64,000 bases of DNA from Argyresthia goedartella (GCA_949825045.1 OX463813.1:25340001-25404000); one strand, 5' to 3'; counted from the first letter of the stretch, positions 24,426 through 34,740 are shown. Translations and numbers: made by a program. Notes: generated by a model from the letters alone, not told the origin.

Positions 24426-24433
24426 TCTGTCTC
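24426..24433. repeat. hAT target-site duplication, left
   Basis: TCTGTCTC directly precedes the left end of the hAT element and recurs exactly at 27439-27446. An 8-bp duplication is diagnostic of the hAT superfamily. Confidence 0.95.
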
Positions 24434-27400
24434 CAGTGTGACCAGATTAAATTTTACGAAAATACCGAGGCACCTCAAAAAAATACTGAAATATACCGAT
24501 TTACATAGGACAGATATACCAATAAAAATACTGATTTTCTTAACAGGTTTTATTTATTCATTTTCACAATAAATGTTAGAGTTATATTTTAACATCTTTT
24601 TCGAAGGATTAAATTTTACACAACCTCCTTCATCCTTAACACCTTGCTTTGTTTTTAAAATTGCTGACACATTTTTGTTTACAAATCTATTTCTTTGGTC
24701 CGTTTTTATTAAATTTATCTGTGAAAATATGCGCTCGCATGCAGCATTCGATACCGGTATACATAGCAGAGATTTACTAAAACTAGTTATATTTTTGTAT
24801 TTTAACATGCCATCACTGTTAGAAATTTTCCCAACTTCCACCCAAAATTGTTCACATGAGATGGGTGAGCCAGTGCTCGAAGATTGTAACAAATCACTTA
24901 CTTCGCGATCAAACTTTAGGGTTCTATATTCTTCGTCGATTAACTGCATTTGTTCTGGCTGTACTTCGCATGGGAAAGTTTCTATTACATTTCGTAAACT
25001 GCGAAATTCTTTATGCACGGCAGTGTGTGGGTCAAGAAATTTTAGTTCTTTAAAAACTGGATTTTCAAAAGGCAAACGTGATTTCAATTGCGTGCTTAGC
25101 TCAATTAAAAATGATTGGCACCTTCTGAAAAACTCAGCAATCTGTTCTTTCATGTTTACATTTCCCCTGTGTTTGATTAATTCTTGGCCCACTTGAATAC
25201 CTAAGTACATATCTTTCAATGGCAAATAATTTACATGTGACTTTGGGTCTAAGGTAAATACATTTTCTGTATGTTTGATGTAATTAGTTTTCATGAAGCA
25301 ACCCAAAATCGACAAGTACATACTAGATGCATCATCATACAGTCTATCAATGCACGGATAGTCGCCTTGAAAAATTACGTTAAATTTGTTTACAATCGGC
25401 AAAATGTAGTCCAAAAAGTGAAAGTACAATTTGTTTATATCAGTGGTAAAAGAATTATATAAAAATTCTGATGACATATTGCGATCACTCAAGTATTGGT
25501 CTTGAAAGAACAATTGCAATGCCCTCCACTGCTCAATTATTCTACTAATACAGGCATGAAGTGAAAGCCACCTTATGTCGTAATGACGCAAGATTCTGTG
25601 ATTTTCAGTGTCTGTGAAATTTTGGAACTCAGCAAATTCTCTTTGACGCTTGCTGCTTTGAGAAAAATATCCATATACTTCTTTTACTATTTGTTCTAAA
25701 TTTCTAGGCAGTATTTTACAGGCGTGGCTAACACTTAATGCTGCAGAGTGACAAACACATTTTATGAAAAAGCACTTTGGGTTTACTTCTTTAATTTTTG
25801 CAACAATGCCAGAGTGTTGACCAAACATCACATTCGTAGTATCAGCAGCGAATCCTATTACGTCTTTTATTTCTAAACCTAATTCGGATAATTTTGATGA
25901 CAACGAATTAAATAAATGACCTGCGGTCTCACCACTTAAATCAACTAAATCAAGGAATTTGGTTTGTACAGTACATTTAGTTTCAGAGAAGTATTTAATT
26001 ACTATCGCCAATACTTTGACTGTCGCAACATCTGTACTCTCATCGATTATAATTGAATATACTGGTTTACCTGAAGGAGATGCAGTACGAAGTATGTCCT
26101 CAATCATATCTTTTTCGAATTCGGGTCCTAAAACATTATAAGTTATAGCAGCTGCTTTGGTTCTCTTGCAGGAAAATTCTTTCGCAATATCGGAATCGGT
26201 AAAACACTTCACTAGAACTTCACTAAGATGGTCCATAGCTCTAAATGGGATATTGTGTTCCGACAGAAAACTGCATAAACGCAGCTCAGCTTTCTTGACT
26301 TCGTCTCTCAGTGGGGCCTTTTTGAAAAATGTATCAACCTGAAAATTAAATGAAAAAATACTTGGTTATTTTGGAAACAAAACCAGGATGATTAACTTTG
26401 AATTAAAATATATCAAAACTCCTTGAACTAGGTAAGTAAAGCGAGTTATGCTTACCTTTGACTGTCCTTTATATTTTATCAAGTTCGATTTATGCTTTTC
26501 AGTATTTGCATGCTGTTTTATAGATGCTAATCTACTTTGCAGTTTCGCATTGCATGCTTTACAAAATGCGGTGAACTCATCATCTTTATAACGTGAAAGC
26601 CACGAAGAAAATTCCGGAATTTGTTCCCACTTAGCTAAATAACTTTGCTGAAAACTAGACATGCTGTCCGGATGGATGCAACTAAGTAAATAAAAATAAC
26701 GAAAATCGCAATCTATTTATATGATGACAAAAACATCTCCTATTTTGGGGAAATTCCCGAATTATCGAAAGAAAGTCCTCAAAGATTAAGTCGAGTGCAG
26801 AAGAGACAATCATTTCACTTGAACCGTATTAGACGATTTAATACTAGTAATTAAGTATCTTTTATGTCTAACTACTACCTATTCATGCAACTGAAAACTT
26901 AAAAACTAGACGTTGTTTTGAAAATTATAGATAAACTAGCGGTCCGTCCCGAATTCGTCCGGGTAGACTGATATTCATGAAACAAACGGATTTGAATGTA
27001 TGAAATCTGGAAATTACACTATATCTAATGTTGCAAACCGCATTAAAATCGGTCCAGCAGTTGTAAAGTTTTAGGCGAACATACATTGTGCAACTCTGAT
27101 TTATACTACGTATTGATTGATAATTGTATAGGTAGTATTACAATACTACAACGCCGGCGACGGCCGTCTTTCTTGTCATATCTGTAACTTACTCATCTTT
27201 GCTCATAGATAACATGTATAAACTAAATCCGGGAAAGCCCCCAGCCAATGTTCGCGTTCCGGGGAATTCCGCAAACATTGTCCCAAGGACGATCACTCAC
27301 TACGGTGTTGCCATAACGTCAACCATAATATACCCAAAAATACTGACTCCCAGCAATATACCTGAAAATATACTGATGTTCGGAAAAATCGATGAAATAT

Positions 27401-27438
27401 ACTGAAAAAGTATTAAAATACTGAATCTGGTCACACTG
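24434..27438 (-). mobile_element. Complete autonomous-looking hAT transposon
   Basis: The 3005-bp element starts and ends with the perfect 15-bp inverted repeat CAGTGTGACCAGATT (24434-24448 and the complement at 27424-27438) and is flanked by an exact 8-bp duplication. The words 'atactga/aatactg' recur close to both ends (24482, 24527; 27339, 27370, 27400, 27417) and may be transposase binding sites. The minus strand encodes one two-exon transposase gene between the ends. Nothing is deleted or nested, which points to a recent insertion. Confidence 0.95.
24554..26662 (-). CDS. hAT transposase, two exons
   Basis: Exon 1 is 26662-26456 (69 codons) and exon 2 is 26338-24554. The 117-bp intron (26455-26339) has the donor CAAAG|GTAAGC and an acceptor TTTTCAG preceded by a T-rich tract, and the frame is kept in phase 0, giving about 663 residues without a stop. 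Exon 1 carries a zinc finger (C34, C37, H51, H57), the usual DNA-binding part of such transposases. Exon 2 holds the RNase H-like catalytic core: Asp near residue 168 in 'IIIDESTDV', Asp near 235 in 'GFAADTTNVM', the 'RHYDIRWLSL' block, and Glu near 604 in 'SNAACERIFSQ' inside the C-terminal hAT dimerisation region, followed by 'NRFVNKNVSAIL'. It resembles the ZNF862/KIAA1586-like branch of hAT proteins. It should act in the nucleus to cut and paste the element. All three acidic residues are present, so activity is plausible; the alternative is a recently inserted but transcriptionally silent copy. Confidence 0.9.
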
Positions 27439-27446
27439 TCTGTCTC
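27439..27446. repeat. hAT target-site duplication, right
   Basis: Exact copy of TCTGTCTC at 24426-24433, directly outside the right terminal inverted repeat. Confidence 0.95.
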
Positions 27447-27984
27447 GGTCTCTGTCTGCTGTCTGATTTCAATTTCTTCCCGTCGCGTATCAAAGTTCCC
27501 GCATCTCATCCCCGCGCTGCCCCCGCCAAGGTCACGTATTGCGAAGCCTCTGCCACAGACAGAATATCCTTTGCTTTCTTGGCTTGGCAGGATGTCACCT
27601 GCTGATAAATTCGTTTTTCTCTGATCCTAATCAATCAATCATCATATAGAAAACTTAGCTTAAATAGAGTTACTTCAATGAGATTATTCCTATTTTGACC
27701 CATTTCCGAAGCCAAATACATTAAAAAAATCCTTGAATTCCTAGTTCGGCCAAAGATAAATATTTCAACAATACCTAAACATTTGTAAAATATGTAGTAT
27801 AGGTACTACTTTTGTTAAACTTACTTTTGTTAAACAACGTAAAGTAGATAGTTACCAAACTTGCATAACAGACAATGTAACGATATGGTAACAGGCTATA
27901 TTTAGAATAATTCAATTGTCTATTGAAACAAATTATTAAAATTATTGTGATTAGTGAAATTATGTTATTTTCTTGCAGCTGCAC
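27447..27984. other. Host flank of hAT, no gene recognised
   Basis: The first 110 bases are GC-richer and pyrimidine-rich and join to the left flank of the hAT element when the insertion is ignored. Beyond 27600 the sequence is AT-rich without coding signal. Confidence 0.4.
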
Positions 27985-28135
27985 AGGCATTTTGCATTCC
28001 TGGATTTCCTGGCATAGCGAGATTTATTTTTCCAAAAAATATATATAAGTAGCAGCTGCTATAAAAAAATTATAAGAAGCGAATTCCATAATTTTATAGC
28101 CATAATTTAACTTTAGGTAAATATGCATCCGAATT
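27985..28135. repeat. Partial copy of the 8717-9088 fold-back element
   Basis: 'cctggcatagcgagattta' and then 'aactttaggtaaatatgcatccga' with 'cggatctct' match the right half of the element at 8717-9088, in the same order and orientation. The left half is missing. Confidence 0.5.
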
Positions 28136-28144
28136 TCGGATCTC

Positions 28145-28197
28145 TGACTATAACGGAAAAGTGGCGTTACCTAACGCCGGTGGTATTCAAGAGGTCA
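28145..28197 (-). repeat. Fragment of the 23448 MITE
   Basis: On the minus strand it reads 'gacctcttgaataccaccgg' then 'cgttaggtaacgccac', closely matching the left end of the TTAA-flanked element at 23448-23567. No second end is present. Confidence 0.55.
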
Positions 28198-29149
28198 AGG
28201 TCAAGCTAGTCAAGTCTCTCACTCGACGTCGACAGAGAGTCATAACGTGCATGGTGGTTGAGCTGGAATACCTATTCTTACATTTTTATCGAAGCCTGCT
28301 AACATATTTAGTAATTATTGCAAAATAGCTTGTTGTCTCAATTTTGGCTTAGACAGATGCTTATTATATGCTTAGAGCTAACAAATTCCAACAGGGGCGC
28401 TATTTGTATCGAAGTAGTCAAGAAGGCCTTTATATTTTTATCGATGAGAGTAAGTAATCTGAAATCTCCAGGATACAGAACAGAATAGAGTAACTTGTAA
28501 ACTAGGTTTTGTAAAAGTCTCATCAGAGTTTCGGACATCAAAGCCGCATTTCTATTTAAATTAAGAGAACAAAACTTGCGCGTCCACTTAAATAAATGAA
28601 TTTATTAATACTAGCCTAGTTTGGTATCTAGAACTTTTTGGATAGAGCTGTAGCACTAGTGTAGTGTTGCCTGTTTGTCCTAGTTTCCGAAAGTATATCA
28701 CAAATTACAAGTGAGTAGATAAAGCTGAGATAAAGTCAATAATGTGCTGGTATAAAATATTTATGTTTATGTAACAGTTTCCAAATTCCCGTGTCGCCCC
28801 ACCTATTGTTCAAAATATTATATTAAGTTAGTGGTCTTTTATGTTTATTTATTTAACTTTAACTTAATTTAACAAACAATTTCATGAGAACTCCTTATAA
28901 GTACAAAAACACCTGTGTGAGAAGGCCTCGCTCGTTACTAGGTAATACTAATTAAGTTAGTTCCATTTTTTAGGTATGAATTTAGACATAATGTGATAAG
29001 AGTACAAGTATCAATCAATTTAGTAATTATGCAAAATCAAAAATAGAAACATAGAAAGAAACCTAATTAAATTATCAACAATCTTAATAAACAGAGGAGT
29101 ATTGCAAAAGGTTTATTGAGTAGATAAATACCGGATTCGACCCACCTAT
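28198..29149. other. AT-rich non-coding DNA
   Basis: No recognisable gene or repeat family; short frames only. Confidence 0.4.
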
Positions 29150-29290
29150 TTTAAATGTTGGGCTGCAAAGTGGGAATGTCACTTTCCCATATGGGGTGGC
29201 AGAGGCACAGTTGTGCCCACTTTGGGTCAGTTATTAAATACTCCAATTTGCGTTACAGGGTGCTAGCCTAACGCCGCAGCTATGGATATA
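29150..29290 (-). repeat. SINE body fragment (minus)
   Basis: On the minus strand 'ccatagctgcggcgttaggctagc' (in two words), 'ttgggtcagttatt' reversed and 'gcctctgccaccccatatggg' match, in order, the body of the SINE at 30872-31133. The head is absent. Confidence 0.6.
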
Positions 29291-29664
29291 TATAATATGT
29301 CAAATTGAGATGGAAACGAAACAGTAGGCCGCTAACTAAGCAACGAGTGAGAACATAGCCGCACTCTACATGTTAGAGTTAAACCCTTAAAGCCTGCAAC
29401 ACTAAATAAACTACCCGCGCGGACTTATATTTAAACACGCGAGCTTCCACCACCGCTTTAATCGCCCGATTAAATTAACCCCCGACACCGAACTGTCGAC
29501 AACTATTTCGGATTACTACCGCAGGCAATTTCCTGTAGACACGACAGCGGTGCATAGTATCTGTTTTCTGTTTAAGGGTTCAGCTGTGAATTGTCTTAAT
29601 TGAACCCGGTTGTTATACATTTTCCGTCTCATTAAACATGTCATCATTAAGATGTCTCCACCCA

Positions 29665-29830
29665 CTGCTGGGTAGAAAAGAGGGGGTAAAGGTTTGAAGC
29701 GTCTGTCTGTCTGTAGCGTTCAAACGGATGAACTGATTTTAATTCTGGTTTCCGAAAATGTTAGCAGATTCCTTTGCGATGGTTCTTAGCTATGTTTTAT
29801 TAAAATCGGATTAGTGGTTCGTAAGTTATC
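29665..29830 (+). repeat. Dispersed repeat, 'gaagcgtctgtctgtctgt' family
   Basis: The order 'gaagcgtctgtctgtctg', 'aaacggatgaactgatttt', 'gatggttcttagctatgtttt', 'aaatcgg' and 'aagttatcaac' is shared with 41246-41460 (plus) and, on the minus strand, with 42010-42392 and 61460-61924. It is a moderately old interspersed family of unknown class. Confidence 0.6.
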
Positions 29831-30326
29831 AACTTTACAAGGAAACAAGTCAGCCAAATATTTTGTAGAGGTGTTTTTTTTCATAGTTACTGTGCTAACT
29901 TATCCCGGTCCTGTGTCCTACAAATTGAAGGTGCAGAGTATTTTTTTCACACGCATTTATATGCAGACAAACAGAACCGTTCATGATATGAAAACACGGT
30001 TGCGCGGATTATTGAAAATCCAAGCGCAATGCTGCTCAAAAATCAAAGTCCCTAGTCCTAATGCCGAGCTGATGAAGTGCATATAGGAGAGACCACGCAC
30101 CGGTGCGTGGCCAGCCTCCCGTCTGGATTGCCTAATACGCACGCACTTGACGCGCTGGTGCTTGACAGTGAAACTGCTAAGCCTGATCATCATCATCATA
30201 ATTATGCTAAGATTTCAATGACTCATTTGACTGCTGGTCTGGGCCTCTTTTCTGTTGTCTTCATGGGTCTGATCCAGCCAAGTCAATATTACGAGCTTAT
30301 TTTTTGTTTTAGTTAAATATTAAAAT
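29831..30326. other. Non-coding DNA, no gene recognised
   Basis: A small inverted repeat 'cacgcaccggtgcgtg' is at about 30092-30108. A 'catcatcatcata' run at 30187 resembles the tail of a LINE/SINE. No gene is supported. Confidence 0.4.
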
Positions 30327-30836
30327 ATGTGCAAAGCTTCTTGGACAATCATCCAGAATGAATTGGGACACACAAATCAAATGCAGGGCATTAAAAGGAT
30401 ACTATACGAGGGAAACAGTATCACAAACCCGGCAGATATTGCAAATACAATTAATGATTACTTAATGAATACAACAAATATTAACAACACTAACAATAAA
30501 TTCCAAAAGACGAATTACTCACTGTACAAAACTAGTTTCCTAGAACCGGTATGTCCAGTTGAAACTTATAAGATTATCAACTCCCTTGGTAATACTAATG
30601 GTTCAGGAAACGACGGCCTAACTACGAAAGTATTTAAAAAATGTGCTAACGGACTTTGTTTCCTGCTAACATATATCATCAAACTATCTCTAGTGTCAGG
30701 ATGTTTTCCGTTGAAACTGAAACAATATGTAGTTAAACCGTTGCATAAGAAAGGCAGAAGAGATGATGTTGTTAACTACAGGCCAATTACCCTGATATCA
30801 ATACCGTCAAAAGTATTTGAGAAAGCCTTGCATTAA
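30327..30836 (+). pseudogene. LINE reverse transcriptase N-terminal fragment
   Basis: The 169 codons cover the region before and at the start of an RT domain: 'SWTIIQNELGHTNQ', 'ITNPADIANTINDYL', 'SGNDGLTTKVFKKCA', 'FPLKLKQYVVKPLHKKGRRDDVVNYRPITL' and 'SKVFEKAL'. This is the fingers region of a CR1/Jockey-type RT. The catalytic palm motifs are missing and the piece ends in a stop just before a SINE, so it is truncated at both ends. The related element in this window with the same region is at 18965-20791, but the two differ clearly. Confidence 0.8.
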
Positions 30837-30871
30837 CTGCACATCAAATGTTAAGAGAAGTGAAGTGAAGA

Positions 30872-31133
30872 GCTCCGTGGTCTAATGGGTTTCAAGCTTG
30901 CTTCTCACACAGGAGATGCAGGTTCGATTCCTGACCATGTACCAATGAGATTATGAATTTATCTTAAGTACAATATATGGACGTTCTAACGGTGATGGAA
31001 AACATCGTGAGGAAACCTTAATTACTCCATAGCTGCGGCGATGGGCTAGCCCCCTGTCACGTAAAATGGCGTATTAAATTACTGTCTCAAAGTTGGCACA
31101 ATTGAGCCTCTGCCACCCCTTTATGTGAAAAGG
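30872..31133 (+). repeat. tRNA-derived SINE, Glu-like head
   Basis: The head (30872-30945) has box A TGGTCTAATGG and box B GGTTCGATTCC with a 'ttctcac' anticodon-like loop. The body follows with 'ggtgatggaaaacatcgtgag', 'gcggcgatgggctagcccc', 'gtcacgtaaaatggcgtat' and 'gcctctgccacccc'. The 3' end 'gtgaaaaggcgt' runs straight into the minisatellite at 31133. This is the most complete member of the family in the window; others are at 13155, 14985, 29150 and 34196. Confidence 0.75.
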
Positions 31134-31878
31134 CGTAGCAGCTAACCTAGTCAGCAGATTAAGTAAGCTATCGGGTTGATCAAAGGCGTAGCAGCTAACC
31201 TAGTCAGCAGATTAAGCTGTCGTAGCAGCTAACCTAGTCAGCAGATTAAGCTATCGGGTTGATCAAAGGCGTAGCAGCTAACCTAGTCAGCAGATTAAGT
31301 AAGCTATCGGGTTGATCAAAGGCGTAGCAGCTAACCTAGTCAGCAGATTAAGCTATCGTAGCAGCTAACCTAGTCAGCAGATTAAGCTATCGGGTTGATC
31401 AAAGGCGTAGCAGCTAACCTAGTCAGCAGATTAAGCTATCGTAGCAGCTAACCTAGTCAGCAGATTAAGCTATCGGGTTTATCAAAGGCGTAGCAGCTAA
31501 CCTAGTCAGCAGATTAAGCTATCGGGTTGATCAAAGGCGTAGCAGCTAACCTAGTCAGCAGATTAAGCTATCGGGTTGATCAAAGGCGTAGCAGCTGACC
31601 TAGTCAGCAGATTAAGCTATCGGGTTGATCAAAGGCGTAGCAGCTAACCTAGTCAGCAGATTAAGCTATCGGGTTGATCAAAGGCGTAGCAGCTAACCTA
31701 GTCAGCAGATTAAGCTATCGGGTTGATCAAAGGCGTAGCAGCTAACCTAGTAGGCAGATTAAGCTATCGGGTTGATCAAAGGCGTAGCAGCTAACCTAGT
31801 CAGCAGATTAAGCTATCGGGTTGTTCAAAGGCGTAGCAGCTAACCTAGTCAGCAGATTAAGCTATCGGGTTGATCAAA
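31133..31878. repeat. 49-bp minisatellite, about 16 units
   Basis: The unit holds 'gcgtagcagctaacctagt', 'cagcagattaagctatcgg' and 'gttgatcaaa'. Most units are 49 bp. Short ones lack the 'gggttgatcaaaggc' part, and two longer ones carry an extra 'gtaa' ('attaagtaagctatc'). In the first half short and long units alternate; in the second half the 49-bp unit is regular with rare substitutions. Neighbouring repeats are joined directly with no unique spacers. The first unit overlaps the SINE 3' end. Confidence 0.95.
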
Positions 31879-32270
31879 ACCAAATTACGACTATTTTATT
31901 GTTTGATATGTCTTTAGTTCATTCAAATCCTTCAAAAACAGTCGCAATCGCAATAAAAATGTGCTAAGGCGTCTAACATCCTTCAAAATGCCAAACGAGC
32001 TACTTTACGAGTAGCCATATTACGTCATCTCTGACATCTAAGAATCTTCGATTATTTTAAACGACTATCTTTTGCAGCGATTAAGATTTTCAACTCGTAT
32101 GTGGGTAGATCAAAAAATGGCCCGTGCTTTTGAGCCTTATAGCTTCGTAATAAAGTTCAAAATCTTTGAAAAATAATCAATCATCTGTTGATGGCCCCAG
32201 AGCTGAGTGGATGTAACATGTCTTTATAACATTCGTATGAACACTGACTGCCGATGTTGACTACACTTAA
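31879..32270. other. Non-coding DNA, no gene recognised
   Basis: No recognisable frame or repeat. Confidence 0.4.
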
Positions 32271-32420
32271 GGCCGGTTTCCTGGGCGCTGGTTAAATTAA
32301 CAAATTGGTTAAACTGATTTGAGCCAATCACGTGCCGCTAATATTCAAAATAGCGGCACGTGATTGGCTGAAATCAGTTTAACCAATTTGTTAACTTAAC
32401 CAGCGCCCAGAAAACCGGCC
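32271..32420. mobile_element. 150-bp palindromic MITE
   Basis: Two arms of about 70 bases, starting 'ggccggtttcctgggcgctgg' in two words and ending with the complement at 32400-32420, are inverted copies with only a few mismatches around an AT centre near 32350. The right arm differs by small substitutions ('ttaacttaacc' against 'ttaaattaacc'). It can fold into one long hairpin. Neighbouring bases 'ttaa' and 'gtta' would allow a 3-bp duplication as in PIF/Harbinger elements, but this is not certain. Confidence 0.75.
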
Positions 32421-32456
32421 GTTAGCTGAACAAACTTCTGTAGGTTAGTACTATTA

Positions 32457-32626
32457 CTTTAGCTTCACCGCCCGACACTTCTCGGTTTTCGTCGCTAGTG
32501 ATCAAGATGTCCTGCAAAGATGAAATTTGGCACAGAGGTGTATCATGATGAGTATAATGAGGGAAAAATCTGAAAACAGTTAATTGATTTACGATAAAAA
32601 AAAGCCGAGAAGTGTCGAGCAGTTAA
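32457..32626. mobile_element. TTAA-flanked MITE, copy B
   Basis: The ends 'cttcaccgcccgacacttctcgg' (left, in part) and, inward from the right, 'ctgctcgacacttctcggc' are inverted copies and match the ends of copy A at 11733-11925; the inside ('cctctgtgccaaattt' in copy A) is present in inverted orientation. TTAA is intact on the right (32623-32626) and altered to TTAG on the left. It sits only about 35 bases from the palindromic MITE. Confidence 0.55.
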
Positions 32627-32629
32627 AAT

Positions 32630-33039
32630 AATCGTACTGTGCGAGTATTTAGGCGCCTGTCCCAGGCTCTGTCCGTAAGTCATCAAATCTTGCAAGTTCA
32701 ATTTGACCCACTCCCCGGTTTCCGATTGAGCTGGAAATTTTGCATGCATATGTAAATCGGATGACAGTGCTATTTTTTTTTGACATGGAGCTTATCTGAT
32801 GATGGAGCCCGAAGTTGGCCATGGGAACTATGTAATAAAACGACACAACCCCATCGACGACTTGGGACTCGTCGGATTTGTGTTGACAAGTACTCTGGTC
32901 CTAGATTAGTTTCTTTCTTTTTAGGGTTCCGTATTAGTTAAATTTTACAAATAAAAAAGCTTATATGATAAATTATAATTATTTTAGGAATAATATTATA
33001 TATTATTCGTAAAGTTAGAAACTTAAGCATTATATGACG
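32630..33039. other. Non-coding DNA, no gene recognised
   Basis: The only notable words are 'tagggttccgtatta' near 32922, common at moth transposon ends, and AT-rich sequence after it. Confidence 0.4.
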
Positions 33040-33300
33040 ACCTCTGTGGCGCTGCGGTAGTGGCTCTGCTTTCCATGCGAGAGCTTCCGGGTTCGATCCC
33101 CGGATGGGGATAAAGAAAGAAAAACCCGGTCTTGGATGTTTATGTCTGTGTGAAGTCGCTGTTTCTGGTTTCCACGGCATAGGGTATCCTAGTGTGGGGC
33201 CAGAAGCAATGTATGTGTCTATATATTAATGTTTATGTTTATGTTATTATATTGGCCGAATGCACGAACTGCTGTACAAAGAAAATGCCGCTTAAATGTC
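33040..33300 (+). repeat. SINE with Gly-like tRNA head (plus)
   Basis: The head 'gacctctgtggcgctgcgg' is followed by an anticodon-like loop containing TCC (tgctttccatgcga) and box B GGTTCGATCCCC. The body has 'ggatgtttatgtctgtgtg', 'gtcgctgtttctggtttcc', 'tagtgtggggccagaagca' and ends in 'atgtttatgtttatg'. The same family occurs at 21690, 35031 and 35107. Confidence 0.75.
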
Positions 33301-34190
33301 ATTTAGGCGATGGCAGCTCTCGAGCAAGAGACAGTGACAAGACTGCTAGGCCCGTACTGATAAGCCGCTCTTAGCTCTGGGAGCTGTTTCAGCACTCAGA
33401 GCTGAGAGCGGTTTATACATACAGGCTTTAGTGTCCGTCAAATTCTGAGTTATCGGTCCACCTCCGAGCCATTTTAAACAAAATTACATGTTATTACATG
33501 TTATGTTGTTTAAATTATTTATAATACCACATTTAAAGAAATATGGTGAAAAATAACTCTAGCTATTACGAACCTACGTAATTTATTTGAGAAATTAAAT
33601 CAGGATAAAAATAAGATCAACGGAACCAACCTCGCCCAATCGCTTTTCTGGCTTTTAATTTCTTAGTCATTCGTTTGAAGATAGTGTTTAAAAACAGTGA
33701 AATGTTTAACTGTTTCTGAACGGAACAATTACATGGTGTTGGGGTTTTTTATTCCCTCCATTTCGGTTCGTAATTGTTCTGTTTATTTTGTACAAGTTTG
33801 TATGCAACTGTGTTTCTTTCAATAGATCTTGAACACGGTGATTTATATGTAGTGTAGAAGCTCGCGGATGTTTTGATGATAAAAGTGCTTATTATATCGT
33901 AGCTCAAAATTCTAAATATGTAGTCCAGTAGAAATTTACCCTTTTCAGTGGCCTATGTTAAGATACTTTCTACGGAGTTTTTAAAAGGATTTAAAATCAA
34001 ACGTTAGTTAATTTTGACCTCGTGTCAAAACTATCTAACGTTGAAGTGGCAACTAATCACCAAATAATCCGGCAATTTTTATCATGTCCATTTATGGAGG
34101 CATTCTATTTTCAAAGTTGCTTAGTTTCGATAAATGAAACAATTTCAATTTGTCCAAAATTTAAAAATTCCGTAAGAACATGTTTTTTTT
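33301..34190. other. AT-rich non-coding DNA
   Basis: A short inverted repeat 'ctcttagctctgggagctg' / 'cagctctgag..' style hairpin is at about 33366-33410. No gene or other repeat is supported. Confidence 0.4.
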
Positions 34191-34195
34191 TTTAA

Positions 34196-34320
34196 AAGAG
34201 CTCCTTGGTCTATTCGGTTTCACACTTGAGTTCACTTCACTGCACTCAGGAGTTGCGGGTTGGAAACCTGACCATGTACCAATGACATAACTAATTTATC
34301 TTAAGTACAGTAACTTTTCT
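34196..34320 (+). repeat. SINE head and body start, Glu-like
   Basis: 'gagctccttggtctattcgg', a disturbed anticodon arm with a 'gttcacttcactgcactc' insertion-like change, 'gcgggttggaaacctgacc' and then 'atgtaccaatgacat' and 'tttatcttaagtacagta' match the SINE at 30872. Body and tail beyond this are lost. Confidence 0.6.
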
Positions 34321-34439
34321 AACTTTCTCATAACTTTTATACCTAAATTTTCCTTTTTAAGAGCTCTGTAGCAATCCTTAAATTTTATCAATTAGCTTAT
34401 TTCCGTTTTTCAGTAAATTCGAAAAAAAACACCTAATTT

Positions 34440-34740
34440 TTAACGTCTCCGGGAGGCCCGATGCTATTCCGCGCCGCCCGCTACCCCGCCAGTTCCGCTA
34501 CCCCGCCAGAAGACGACAAGCGAATACAGCGCCTCTCACCTCAACAGCCAGAACTGGGCCTTAAGCTGCAAGTCCCGGCTACTATCGCTACGTGGGACCT
34601 ATAGTGGTAAGAGTTGTAAAACCCCTTCATCAACCCCTATTGAGCCAGCGTGTTGGTGTATGGCTTAATCTTAGTCGTATATGGGTAAAGGCCTGTGCCC
34701 CTCGGTGGGACATTAATGGGTTACATTCATTTAATTAAAT
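34440..34740 (+). repeat. GC-rich repeat ending in a LINE/SINE tail motif
   Basis: Two 'gctaccccgccag' words are close together at about 34481-34510. The 3' part ('aaaggcctgtgcccctcgg' then 'tgggacattaatgggtta') is the terminal motif of abundant moth SINE/LINE families. I cannot name the family. Confidence 0.4.

Noticed and set aside
24573..25196. 207-codon plus-strand frame
   Set aside because: It is the antisense shadow of the hAT transposase exon 2.
31133..31878. CRISPR-like array
   Set aside because: Units are joined directly without unique spacers, in a eukaryotic SINE context; it is a minisatellite.
33040..33112. tRNA-Gly gene
   Set aside because: Same reasoning: SINE body and further copies with identical layout at 35107 and 21690.
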